From Augochlora pura (Eukaryota; Arthropoda; Insecta; Hymenoptera; Halictidae), in the NCBI RefSeq assembly GCF_028453695.1, contig NC_135773.1:15128001-15192000 (forward strand): a stretch of DNA of 64,000 nucleotides, read 5' to 3'. The position numbers and the translations under genes are program-made. How positions within the stretch are numbered: the first letter of the stretch is position 1; each line of letters starts with the position of its first letter. A model generated the notes under the pieces. It was not told the origin of the DNA. It was given only the letters and a program-made list of their open reading frames with translations, and did no database searches. Positions 24,205 to 36,479 of the stretch are shown here, piece by piece.

Positions 24205-24972
24205 GGTAATTATGGAAACACCGGGAAATGGGGGGTTCCTGAGGCTATTTCAAGTAACCTTTTCCTTTGCCGAAATTCAATCCGCGGCTGCGTTAACGAG
24301 TTATTAATGATAAAAGATTGTTGCGCGCGCACGAGGATTCAACTTGCTGCTACGCGCGCGAGCCAGCTGTCTGAAGCCGGGTCGCGACTGCTTTGTGAGC
24401 GAAAAATTCAGCCATTCAGTTGTAAATGTTGTAATCCATGTATGTAAAACGACACAGATTACACTAACGTTCACTTTCACTGCACTATTATTCCATACTG
24501 ATCAGGAATTACGCCTCCATGTAGGTATTGCACAAACACCCAAAATATCTTGTACAGCTGTCGCGGCGCGTACATTTAAAAAAAACGGCGAAGTTAGAGG
24601 GATGCAATCTGGAACGAAACTGGCGGTGTGCAGGAAGATCTTCACGCAGACTATGTCGATCGTCATAGCAACGCAGACTATGGTTTTAAAGAAATCTGAG
24701 ATGCTCTGACGAAAAACAGCACTTCCAAACTGCAACACGGTGTAAGGATTTTTCGACGAAATCCAGACTGGTACTCCGACAGAATTGTCGACAGTGAAAG
24801 TCATAAAATAAGGCTGATTGAGACAGATGTTTTGAGTGTTTTCGAGCTATCTTTTTTCATTAATAACTCGTTAACAAAGCCGCGGATTGCATTTCGGCAA
24901 AGGGATAGGTTACTTGAAATGGCCTCAGGAATCCCCCATTTCCCGGTGTTTCCATAATTACGGATCACCCTG
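24205..24972. mobile_element. MITE of the same group with an enlarged, unrelated centre
   Basis: The right end CAGGGTGATCCG (reversed from 24972) is flanked by TA. Arms of about 105-120 bp (24205-24311 and 24850-24960) share 'attcctgaggc', 'aagtaacct' and 'gttaacgagttattaatga' with the two shorter copies. The outermost about 13 bp of the left end are missing where it meets the neighbouring foldback element. The centre (24312-24850, about 540 bp) is not found in the other copies. It contains a 100-codon open frame on the minus strand (24502-24804) beginning MTFTVDNSVGVPVW that I do not recognise. Confidence 0.82.
24502..24804 (-). other. Unrecognised 100-codon open frame inside the MITE
   Basis: This open frame fills most of the element's private centre. 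Its translation has a balanced composition with hydrophobic stretches (FFKTIVCVAMTIDIVCVKIF) and no obvious catalytic motif. It stays open upstream of the Met for several codons. It may be a captured host exon fragment, a remnant of the parent transposase, or chance. No splice sites or family match were seen, so I do not claim a gene. Confidence 0.25.
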
Positions 24973-26509
24973 TATATCTTCTTATCTATCTGTCTTCTCC
25001 TTATCTATATGTAAAGGCTGCAGTGGCGGCTCAGCAGCCAATCAGTGTAAATCCATTATCCTTAAAATAAAGATATGTAAGGATTTTGGAAAGTAACTGT
25101 AAAATCATAACTATGTCGCTAATGACGCAAAGCACAGTTTTTATCACAAGAAGACGCATTAATGAACGAAACCAGAATAGAAATCAAATAAAACGGTCAA
25201 TGAGTTTTTTAGATAAAAAAAATTGTTTATTTATGAAAAATCGACTATGTTGATTTAACAATCGGTTGATAAGGTTATGTTTGTCCTACGTCACTGGTTT
25301 TAAAACAAAATTGGACTTATGCTGATTAACTTCTGAACATAAATTGGTACAATAAATTTATTAGTTGGTAATTTGACTTTGGTAAGTTGACAGTAATACA
25401 GAAATATTTTTAAATTGTTTAAATTTTTTCTATTTTGTATTTTATCTACACATTTCTATCATAAATGCATCAAATCTGCTGTCTAGTTATACAATAGTAG
25501 AACCTAAAAACACTTTATCATATGATATGATATGACATGATGTTATTTAAATTAATTTCTTACGCTTTTCCATTGAAATGAAAATACAGCATTCCACCAA
25601 GAAAAAAAATTGAATTCTAACGACCTAGACAAATTTAGTAAAAAAATTTCTTGCCCTCTATAACGTATTCTTCGTAATTAAAAAATCGTAAAAATTATAC
25701 TTTACGCTTTTCCATCATATAGAAAACCATTGAACAGTTACGTGAAACGGTACTAATTGTTGGACATCCTATATATTTATTAGCGACTACGACGCCCAGG
25801 AGAAAAAATGGTCAATAAAATGGTGTGCTTGCGCGAAACTCAGACCTGACCCCTTTCTTTTTCGGTCAGCGAGGATAGAATTCGATCGATCAAACCCTAA
25901 AGAGGATTATTATACACTGACGTGTGCTGCTGACGTAATACACCGGGCGGTCTGTGTGTTTTCCGTTTCCGTGTGAAATTCTCCCTTTCTGGAGTATTTA
26001 CGTAATGACGCGGTGACCTGTTTCAGCTGGCGCTTAAGTATGTAAATTGTGCGGAATTACTATTGTGCCGCGCGTTAAGCTTCTTATTCAAATTGTTGCT
26101 TTTAATCTTTTCTCGCCGGCCGGTCCTAACACATTTCGGAACAACGGTCGCGCGATTAGTTTCTCATAAATGTTAAACCGTCCCTCGCGGTTCTCGGCGC
26201 TGAATGTCTTCATAGATCCTGTTTCGTGGAAAATGAAGTCCCGTTCACAATTTCGAACGCAATCCGCGAACGCAATTATTCTAAAGAGACTAAATGACAA
26301 TTTTATTTCGACCAACGTTTTCTCTTTCTTTCTAACAGTTTATTTTTAAAGAATATTTCCCCAGGCTGATACAAAATGCCCGGTGGTATGGTAATAATAG
26401 TACACTGTACTCATTTCTATTCGTATAGGACAGGAAGAAATACATAAAAATATAGTACACTAATTACTATAGTGTCCGCAATTAGTAGTACAAATATACT
26501 GGTAATTAC
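24973..26509. other. Noncoding DNA without recognised features
   Basis: AT-rich, with a GC-richer part at 25790-26320. A 75-codon minus frame (26088-26315) has no family match. Confidence 0.45.
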
Positions 26510-26511
26510 TA

Positions 26512-26700
26512 TTAGGTCTATTGGAAAGTTCTGTCTGCGAAGTGAAAAAATTATAATCAATTTTTCGTATATTTAATATTCATTATACAATTTCATTTCG
26601 TTACCCATGACCTCAAGCCAGCGTGATGGCAATTTGTAAATAACATTTCTGAAAAATATATGTCTCAAATGTGCATATGCATACTTATTAAAACTTGATA
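26512..26700 (-). pseudogene. 3' remnant of a second mariner subfamily
   Basis: The terminus TTAGGTCTATTGGAAAG at 26512 is preceded by TA (26510-26511). On the minus strand the adjacent frame encodes FFRNVIYKLPSRWLEVMGNE and then stops (TAA at about 26570). The KLPSRW motif and short C-terminal tail match mariner transposases, and the terminus differs from the element at 22.3 kb, so it is another subfamily. Upstream of the FFRN segment, homology fades by about 26700. Only the end survives. Confidence 0.72.
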
Positions 26701-27537
26701 AGTCATTATCCGAGAGAAATTTCCGGTAAACCTAATATTTACGAGATGAAATAGAGGCATAAAATGTGTGTTGAAAAAAAATAGATAAAAAGAAATAATT
26801 CAGAGATAATAAATGAATACATGTAATAAGTTTAAATAAAAATAAATATATGTATATCGGAAAAATAAAATCAAGCAATTGTCCTTCAGAATAAATTTAA
26901 AGGTAAAATTATTGATCAAGGGTCGACTGTTACTAAGTGGAAAGAATTATTTGAAGTTGTCATAATTAATATGTTTCACTGTAGCGTAATAATCTGAGAA
27001 TGATTGAATGCTTGGTGATATTTCATTGGCCAACCTGCGCCAATGATACTGCAATCTCCTCTAAATTTTTTGATAATTTTATATTAATTTATATTTACAT
27101 CAAAATGTATTAACTGAAAGTTTCAAGTATGTTCACTTTTTTTATTAGTGGCAGTACTTTAGTAATTTATTAATACGGTTAATAAAATTGTCACAATTTG
27201 CTCCTTAAAGTATAGTAAAGACAATATAATATAATATAATGATAGTATCGTTCAAAAATGATCTTCAGCTATGCATGTTACTAATAAAACGGGTATACAC
27301 ATACTAACATGATTATCGACATTTAATATCCATTTATGTTTTCATTCTTTTTATTATATACAAGGCAAACGTAATATATAAATGTATTCCGAATATCCAC
27401 AGCTCGAATTCCACTGCTGCCCAATAGCTATGTTAGATTTTGTAACTCGTTATTGAAAGAAAATGATTTAAACGTTAAATTTATGATAATTGAAATAATT
27501 ATTATTACAGTAATAATTCATATAATTTCAATAGTAT

Positions 27538-27817
27538 TGTCAGGATTTATTGTGGAATACGCGAATTTAATAAGCGCATAAAAGGAACAAGCGCACAAAT
27601 CGACACGTTTACTTATTTATATATACATTTAGACAAAGGAATAATTAATGTTACTGCGAGATCAAAAATCGAGAAGAAGAAAACCAGGGAGCGGAAGAAC
27701 AAAAGCTAGCGGGACCTTATTAACGAACGCGCATATCGATTACTCGGTTGCAAGGGCCAGTGCTGCCCACGAACACTAGATCTAGTTGATTCCCTAGCAA
27801 TAACCATATTTCCGACA
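27538..27817 (-). mobile_element. Solo LTR, copia-like
   Basis: The 280-bp block begins TGTCAGG and ends CCGACA, flanked by a perfect 5-bp duplication AGTAT (27533-27537 and 27818-27822). The short terminal inverted repeat is TGTC(A/G)G. Read on the minus strand it starts TGTCGGAAATATGG, has a TATATAAATA box (27614-27623) and an AATAAA signal (27546-27551) near the end, so the promoter direction is probably minus. No internal retrotransposon coding is present, so this is the product of LTR-LTR recombination. The copia assignment rests on LTR length and style and is tentative; the solo LTR call itself is strong. Confidence 0.83.
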
Positions 27818-28489
27818 AGTATGACCTTCCAATAGTTAAACGCTCTTAAATCTATTATTTAAAATAAAAATTGTTGCCATTGTAATTATTCTGACAGTAT
27901 GCAAATAATTTGATTTGTCAACAAATTTACAGTGTTTTCAAGATGTTTTATGCCATTAACATCAAGATTAAAACGGAAAGTTTGAATGTTCAAAATTGGA
28001 TGAACGGTTAATGAATATTAAGTGAAAAGAGGATTACGATTTCGACGAAATTTTATAGAAAACTGGACTAATAAAATTATGGATTTTCCTGGACTGGAAA
28101 ACTAGATTAATAAATATCAGTTTAAATTACTTAACGTTGCAATATCACTTTCGTTACGAAATAAAATTAACCGCATCGTGAATCGATCACCCACTTACAA
28201 CGCTGCTGCCGTTCTACGAGTCAACGCTTTTATTTGACGTACGGTCGAAGCTGAAGAACTTCGCCAGTAATAAAAAAATAATAACGTTGTTAAATATCTA
28301 TCATATAAGTGATTCGTATAGCTTCATCGAAACAAATGGGTGATGTTCTGCGAAGTTATTTTGAGGATTTATATGAATTTCAACGCAAATATTTCCGAAG
28401 TCACATAAATCACTTAACACTATTTCTACCAAGCTGTGACAAAAGACACTTTGCAAATTTCAAGTTCAAATTATTCTCTAAGTTTAATT

Positions 28490-29075
28490 TATTTTTCTGC
28501 TACTAATTTTTCGTACTTTTCGTTCGTTATTATATTAATTCAGTGATATCATTTTCTTCTAGCTTATCCTGGATCTAGAAATGTGCTATGGTATATACCT
28601 ATTTCCATGTATGGTATGCCTATTTTACATATATGGTATACCTATTTTATTGTATATGGCACACTTATTTTGCATATAAACACCATTTTGCGGCATAATA
28701 TTGATTACAATCACATTAGAATATCTGTTTTTCAGCTGTAACAGAAAATACAGAAGTTGTTGCACAACTTTGATATTCTAAGTTAGTAATACAAATTTTA
28801 AAAAAGTGTATCTTTATAACTTTTGAACTTCATTTTACAAATCGTCCGAATGCTTACGTGGCGTGAATTTTTACATTTTTTTCGATTGTGTAGGCAACGT
28901 TTTATACTAAACCAAAAGTTTATTATCATTTATATTCTCTACTTTAATATACCGCAAAGGATTTTTTCTTTTCGTTGTATATTTATTTGAATATATAGCG
29001 TACACGTCAAAGTTATACTACTGTCTGAATACTTTTGGTAGTCACTGTAAGTATTCACAAAATCGCGGTAGGAAT
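28490..29075. repeat. Dispersed repeat family R1, copy B (interrupted)
   Basis: It matches copy A from 'tttttcgtacttttcgtt' to 'gttgcacaactttgat' (28505-28775) and again at 'tcacaaaatcgcggta' (about 29050). The middle of the family is replaced by about 260 bp ending 'gaatacttttggtagtcactgta', which looks like the end of a Tc1-like element. So B is a deleted copy carrying an insertion. Confidence 0.72.
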
Positions 29076-30257
29076 AGTCATAAGAAATGTCTAAATTTCA
29101 ATACACTATTGAAATTATTAAAAAATGATTACTGTTTGACACCATTTCTCGCCACTTCAAAGATATCATGTTACGTGTAATAACAAAAGATATAAGCGAT
29201 TAAAATGAAGAGTAATTTTTAAAAAATTTCGCTTCTCCATATTTTACTTTGTGGTATTTAAAACTCTTGGTGTTAGAGAGTACGTTTACGGTATCTATAA
29301 ACAAATTAAGTTGAATTGCTTAAGTCCCTTATTATTTGTCATTAAGACAGGTTATAATGTCGGTAATACAAGTTAGTGCCAGTGAAAGAAGTTAAAATCA
29401 GTAGATCACGCTTTCAATACGAATGACAGTTAACCCTTTGCAATACGATTCCTTTCACGTTGCGTCGATTAGCACTTATTTGTCCTTAATATTTTCCTTA
29501 ACACATATTCATCCGATAATTTTTCGCACTGCCATTCACAAAATGCCGGCATTTTTTGACACAGAAAATACCTATAGAAATGATATGGTCTATATAAAAA
29601 CAACGTAACTTGTTAAAAATCATATATTTTCCACTGATGGTTATAATTATACTATCTTTGGTTAAAATGATCTCTGTTTGGTAAAAATTAGAATTTAATT
29701 TATTTAGAATTAAAAGGATAAGAGTCAATTATTTTCTGTAATCTACAAATGACGAAAATTCATCACTTGGTTATTGGCGATTGTTTGCGAAATGACGAAT
29801 TTTCTTCATACAAATGAATATGTGTTAAGAGTACCAGATAATTTTTGTTTCTCGTATTGTCTTTATTTACTTTCGTTTCTAGACTTTGATAATAGAAAAA
29901 TTCAACTTGATTCCGATTTGAAAGAAATTAATAATATTCATATTCAGTAGATCTTACATGGAATCTTTGTCACAAGTCTGGCTCGTTATTATAGTGCGCG
30001 GGGTTGACGACGTTGTATTTAGTGTCCTGGCTTCCTGAGCAACGGTGAAAGACCATGGAAAGCTTGTCTCGCTAGCGAGTACAGTTGATGAACGAGGTAC
30101 AATGAACTCGTATAGTTAGTAGACACCTGCCTACGCTGCGTGTACAGGTTTCGGACATGTATCCTGTTTGGAATACTTCAATTTCTTAAAATGCGTTAGC
30201 ACAGTTCGCGAATCGAAATCAATACAAGCATATGTACTCAAGTGGTTTAACATTTTG

Positions 30258-30480
30258 CCACACTAATGATTAGAATCTTTTCCATGATAATCATTTCTTA
30301 GAACAGGAAGATAATTTATATTTATCGCGTTCCGATATTTCCTTGAATGATTAAATACTGATAACGAGAGAATGAAATTTTATTTCGACTTAAAAGAACG
30401 GGATAACATTTATACTTCACGGATTATTGCTAAAAATTGTGATCACGAGTCACACTCGTTAAGGTACAGCAAAGGGTTAA
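30258..30480. repeat. Dispersed repeat family Q, copy 2, ending GCAAAGGGTTAA
   Basis: Words 'atgattagaatcttttcc', 'taacgagagaatgaaatttt' and 'aaaagaacgggataaca' match copy 1. The copy ends with 'aaggtacagcaaagggttaa'. Confidence 0.65.
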
Positions 30481-31631
30481 TAATGGATATGTATGTATAT
30501 ATGGAGCTTGGTCGTAATGAAAGATACGAACACACGTAATGTATAAATATAATTTAATGGTTAACAAACGTATTATAAATGCACATTCTAAACTGTCTCG
30601 TGTGCACGCCGATTGTGAAGTGGACGCTGCGTGGAAGAGAAACAAAAGACAGCGGGACTAGAAACAATATATTTATAGGTATTTATATGTACATGTAAAG
30701 AAGAGACATACAAAAGCAGTCACAATTTTGTTTATTATTTTCGTATGTATGGAGTGGCCGAAATACTAATAGTTTGATTTTTGTGATATAATACCTTGTT
30801 TTACGTAAAGTTTTATTAGTAGATGATTCGTCACAATAAATTTAGTGAAATACATAATTATTTGAATACTGTAATTTGTATTTATTATTTATTTTTATTA
30901 TATCGATATTACAAAAATTACAAAATTTTATGCGAAATAAATATAAGTTCATTTAATATTTGTAAGTCTGTATGAAACGAGTAAGCCAAACGGAAAATTA
31001 TGCATGTTTCTCGTAATTTTATGTACACAACATTTGGGCGCAAATAATTACGATTTTCATTTAGTTATTGAAGACAGAGATTAAATGATTTATTGTAAAT
31101 GTTTAAAGTGGAATGTAACAAGGATATTATTTCTGTATTCGACGTCAATGAAATAAGTAGACACGTTTCTTGTTGGCACACTGTTACAAAATAAAAGCAA
31201 ATTTATTTATTGTATTTGGAACTATACAGTACGTCTACTGTTTTCAAATTGATTATAGAAAACAGGAAATGTTTCTACACTAACCTGATACGTCAACTTT
31301 AAGTACTGCATTGTTACGGCTTTGGATGGAAACTCGTGCAATGTTTTACCTAGTGACGACGCGCGCATAGCAGTTCAAAGATGTTAGTCGGCAATAAACA
31401 TTGCCATTTAACATTTGCGAGGAACGCGACTATTGATTTGCTGTGCAAACATCGCTAAGCTAAAATATTAGTCCTTTCTCCGCGAAGTGAAAGCAGTGAA
31501 AGCTGAACGGGACGCTGTTCTCGAAGAAAAAACGAAATTGGTGGTGAATATAGATCAGGAAAAATAGCAAATCTATAATGGTATGCTAATTGATTTAATT
31601 GTTGAACAATATTGTTATTTCCACTCGCAGA

Positions 31632-32093
31632 CAGAGCTGTGCAGAATTACGAATGAATTACGCGAGGAATTATAATGACAAAGTAATATAATTATATTAT
31701 AATCCAATGACATTGTAATCCATAATACGCTTCTCCATTTAATTAAATTGCAATGTAATTCGTGATTGTAATTGGAGTACAATTATAAAATACTAAGTAA
31801 ATCACATTAATTACGAATTACCAAGCAATTGCTTTAGAATTACGAGTTAAAAAATATTTAATGAACAATAAGGGAAGTAAATAAACGTAAGAGACAAAAA
31901 ATACTGGACTGCAATTTGTAGAACCGTATTTAAATTACACTCGCGATTAAAATAATTGGTCTGAATTATGTAATTGAATTAGAACACAGTTAAATAATGG
32001 GATTATTACGTAAATGAATTACTACGTAATTGAAATACAGTGTAATTAAATTGCGAAATTCCATTACAGTGTCACCGAATTAGCACAACTCTG
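31632..32093. mobile_element. hAT-like nonautonomous element made of GTAATT motifs
   Basis: The left end CAGAGCTGTGCAGAATTACG pairs with the reverse of the right end, CAGAGTTGTGCTAATTCGG. The flanking octamers CTCGCAGA (31624-31631) and CTTCCAGA (32094-32101) match at 6 of 8 positions, consistent with a decayed 8-bp hAT target duplication. The interior is almost entirely permutations of GTAATT/AATTAC/ATTACG on both strands. No coding sequence. CAGAG-type termini and 8-bp duplications are hAT traits; classification is inferred. Confidence 0.68.
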
Positions 32094-33424
32094 CTTCCAG
32101 AAAAATCCCATCGATACCAATGAATTGCTTTTACCAAGTTAAAATAGCTAAAAGCTAAAATAATAAATTAAATCTAACAATTTTATCGAACCGATAAAAA
32201 TGTTTTCCTTGCCGTAGAGATATTAGCGATGTTATTTAGACCGTCGAAAACACTTTGAAACTAACAAATTCAAACAGCGCTGGTATGCATCGACAATAGC
32301 ATCGATCGACGTAAACTTTTAAAAAGACACATGCACGTGTATTTACCGACTTGCATGTACCGCTAACGAGGCGTAACAATAAGAAGTATATAAATACTTT
32401 AACCTTTCTGTGACGAAAGTGCAACCACTAAGAGAATATCGGTTAACCCTCGAACAATAAACGATGCAACTGTGTAGCGGATCAGTTCTGACACGTGGCA
32501 ACTGTCTTTCTAATACAGATCACAAAATTTCGCGTGACCATTGTCATTTCTATTTGTTGTCATCTCTATTATTTTATAACAGCGAATAATACACGGAAAT
32601 TATAGAGAGTATGTACTTCCGAGTGACACGTAAATTCATGCAAATATTGTAGATTTATACGCTTATACGATGCCGCAATCAAACAGAACTATTTATTCTG
32701 CCAAAAGTTCTGTTGCCAGCCGAGCGAAATGGACACCTTTGTTTACTGAAACACGAAACTCCTTTGAATTTTAAACAAGCATGTGCGCCTCCGTGAGTGC
32801 GCGAAATCCATAGAGGCAACTTATCAAATTACATTTTCCCAGGATTTATTTTGCAGTGAGTAGCAATGTCTGAAATTAATGAAATTATAATTTCTATGTG
32901 AAAAAGATCCGATGTAAAGTAAAGATCTCTGTTCTAATACGTTATACAGATAGTCATTGTAATTTTGGGCAAGTTGCTCTTTGTTTACTATATCTCCAAG
33001 TCAATATTTTATTGCATTAATTTTTCTAATAATCGCATTTTTTTATAGCAAATAATATTTCTAAGTTTGAAAACCTTAGGATCATGTTTAATTATGGAAA
33101 TGACTTATAATATTTCTCACAATTTGAACTTTCAATTAGAACTTTTATTTATTTAAGGAAGGTGAAAGGTCCTTTCCCTGTGAGATATTTTTGGTAATTA
33201 ACTTGATTTAACTCAGTAAAAACAATAACGACAAGGAAAGATAAAATAAATTATCGCACGCCTTCAGGATTCAAGCATATCAAATGGAAAATAAAAAACT
33301 ATTTATTAGTTAGATTTTTGTAGTCAACCTATTTGTTGAAATTAAACAAGAGGAACGAAATTTGGTTTCCATTTAAGAGAAATGAATATCATTTGTATTT
33401 AGTAGACTGCGTATAAAATCTTTG

Positions 33425-34160
33425 TCACAAGCTAAAAATGTGCATACGGTATACCTAATTCTATTATGAGGTGTTCCTTGACATTTTAAGAATTTCATAA
33501 TAGTGTTCAATTTTGAATGATTTTACATAGAAATATCGACACCATTTTGCAGCATAATATTGATTATATTCACAGTAGAGGATCCCTATTTCAGAAAAAT
33601 ATAAGAAAATAAAGCAATTGTTGCATAATTTTGATATTCGTTCGTATTCCAGCATGTTGCATTTTAGTACAGATAATTGCAGTGACTAGTTTTAAGAAAA
33701 TTGGACAACGCCTTTTGTACTCCAATACTGGTAGCGTGTACAATACACGTGAATTATGTTTTCATGTGTACCCATAAAAATGTAGAGTACTTTATATATA
33801 TATATAATACATTTATACATAAATGTAGAGTACTGAGTTGATAATATTACTGTGTTTAGTTATCATTCTAAGAAAAATAAAAGGATGAAGAAGACAGTAT
33901 TATTTTATTATTGTTTCTATTAAGGTAAAACATGCTCGATTATGTTTATGTATATTCATATGTTGTAGATTGACGAATTAAGCTAGAATTTACAACCTAA
34001 TTAAATGATCAATAAATAAAATATAAATATGTCAATAAATACATTACTTAAATAATCTATATTTAGCTGTCAACTTGAAATCCCTAAAGTGTCGGCAATT
34101 ATTTCCATGGTATCAAGAGACATCTTTTAACATAAAGTGCTAAAGTAAATTATTGCTAAC
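33425..34160. repeat. Dispersed repeat family R1, copy C
   Basis: It follows copy A through 'gcagcataatattgatta', 'gttgcataattttgat', 'agcatgttgcatttta', 'tagattgacgaatta' and 'aatttacaacctaatta'. The region equivalent to the front of copy A is rearranged. Confidence 0.75.
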
Positions 34161-34239
34161 AAAACACTTGGTAATACGTAAAACATTGAGAACTTATAAA
34201 TTAATAGGATTTAGACAATAATTATTCGAATCGTATAGA

Positions 34240-34930
34240 AAACAAATCGACCGCAGTTTTCGTAACAATCAGATTCACGCGCACTTGGATTAACCATAAT
34301 GTGAAGCGCAAAGTTCATCTTTTTCTGTTTTTCAACGAAGCTGTGCTAAAAAATTCGTCAATTCGGTGATGTCCAAGAAAATAGGCGTTTCGTTCCATTG
34401 TGCACTGGAGCAAGAAATGGACCGGCGACTAGCGAAATTGACATTTCAGCTTGCTCTCGGGACACAATGGCTAGAGCGTTGAATATCAGCTCGCGATGCC
34501 AGCATAGTTCTGTCCGAGATGAGATGAAAAACGATATCCGAACGCACCGAGCGAAACAGCGCCTCGTCGGCTTCTAAGCATTCAACGTTCCAAGCATGTT
34601 CGCGAGGGCTCTCGAGTGCGAACGCTTCGTACGAGTGCCGAGACTCTGACCTAGAATCTTAAAGACGTACTTCTTGGTGGATTCGCCGCACCTCCGGCGT
34701 TGACCATAACGAATCGTAAGTAACCTTCGCGACCGATTCCAAAACGATTCCGGCGAATTGGCTCGGCATGAATCAGTTTCGCTGCCTTGGAGCAGCCACT
34801 GTCGACTCTCCGGGCTCGTTTAACTTGTCGCGATTACTTTAGAATTCTTTCGCCATTACTCAACTAGCCAGAATTCGAGAGAATGCCGTCGGAGCTGCAG
34901 TTTTAACGAGTTCGCCGCAGCGCCGTGTGT
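34240..34930. other. GC-rich island with a strong donor-like site
   Basis: The island carries the donor-like motif 'cgaatc|gtaagtaacc' at about 34716 on the + strand. It could mark a noncoding first exon of a + strand transcript such as UBL3 or a lncRNA. No ATG-led short exon matching the UBL3 N terminus was seen here. Confidence 0.35.
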
Positions 34931-35733
34931 ACAGGATGTTTCAGGAACTTTCGGGTTCAAAGCGTTCCAAGAACAAACGTGATTAATTGTTATTATTGGA
35001 CGTTTAACATGAACATTATTGTTATTATTATCATCATTATTTATTTCATTGTTCCCCTGGCATTAGACTATAACAATTTTCCAAGATATTATTGGCTGCT
35101 ACAATATTAGATACAACTAATTATATAGTTGATCGACCGCTTAGGTAAAGGAGTGGATTACATTTGTGTCAGAGGGTATTTTTACATTTACATCTTAACC
35201 TAAGTTTGTAGCTAACGCTTAGTTTTCTATGTAACATTGTATTGATTAAATATAAATTACAACAAAATAATGACAGTAATGCCAAAAATAAGATTTAAAT
35301 GAAATATAACTTCTTAGTCGAAAATATATGCAATGTTCTTATATCGCAGTCTTAGAACTGTTTTAACATGCATTTTAAATTTTAACATTCTTATGCTACT
35401 ATGGATAATTATATCTTGTAAGTCATTTTCTAGTATCTAAATACAACGAATAAATAGATTTTTAGTTAAGTATAAATTTTAATCTGACTTTTGTAGGATC
35501 AATTTGTTCTTTCAGATATCTTACAACAACGTTGACAATGCTTTATTGTATCTTTCATATCTTCTGATGTTTGCTAGATTAATTAATCAGTTAACTGTTG
35601 CAATCTCTTTAGAGATTGTGTATGTTACTGTAATTGCATTATATGTGTTTGATTATCTTAACACTGTTTTTAAATACAAGACTCTTATAAAATATATAAT
35701 TCGGTAAAGAATATCAAAACATGTATTGTTCCA

Positions 35734-35850
35734 AGCAGTTAGCTGTTTTTTACGAGTATACTCGTGATGAAGAAATAGCAACATTTTATGTTATGTTATG
35801 TCAGGAAAAGCTAACTGATTAAAATGGGACACCTTGTACATGGCTCATAT
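35734..35850. repeat. Small repeat with CAGTTAGCT inverted ends, copy 2
   Basis: The words 'gcagttagctgtttttt' and 'aaaagctaactgatt' are inverted around 'gagtatactcgtgatg' and end in 'aaaatgggacaccttgta'. They correspond to the copy at 4106-4240. A further GGGACACCCT terminus follows at about 35931-35940. Confidence 0.55.
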
Positions 35851-36079
35851 TCTTGATGCCTTTCAACAACATTGATAACGTATCACTGCATTACTCAGAC
35901 CTTCTAATATTTGCTTAGTTTGATTGAAACGGGACACCCTCCATACAGTCTGCAACAAAATTCTTTTATTCCATTTTCAACGGGTGCCATTATAATATTT
36001 TATAATATACAATTTGTGTGTAATAGATAAGATCCTGTATAACTAATTAGTAAAAGTACTTCTCCATTTCCATGCTATA

Positions 36080-36425
36080 TAAATTCTACAGAATTATTTA
36101 CAAATTTCATAATCATCTGTAATGTAATTTTGTAGAATACTAGTTTTATCGAATTTTCTATAGGTTTTGAGAATTCTGTAGTTTTATTGAAGTATGTAAA
36201 TTTTGTAGAATGGTATAAGCGTTATAGAATTGTATGGGTTTTATAGAATCTTTTATTAGTTCTATATAATCGTATCACCTTTATAAAATTTTATAAGTTC
36301 TGTAGAATTTTCTATAATAAGATATATAAATTTCGTAGAATCATTACTTCTATAAAATTATATACGTTTTGTGGAATCATATCGTTTTTACAAAATTGTA
36401 CAAGTTTTATAAAATTAAAATTCGC
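36080..36425. repeat. Degenerate minisatellite, unit about 24 bp
   Basis: Roughly a dozen diverged units of the form 'ttttgtagaat-NNtat-aag/ggt' occur head to tail. Examples are 'aattttgtagaatact', 'aattttgtagaatgg', 'gttttatagaatct', 'gttctgtagaatttt', 'atttcgtagaatcat' and 'gttttgtggaatcat'. Unit length drifts from 20 to 30 bp. No coding function is apparent; it is old. Confidence 0.78.
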
Positions 36426-36479
36426 TTCCCTACAAAATATATGCAAATGAAACAATTTGTAACTAATAACCAATTTCTG

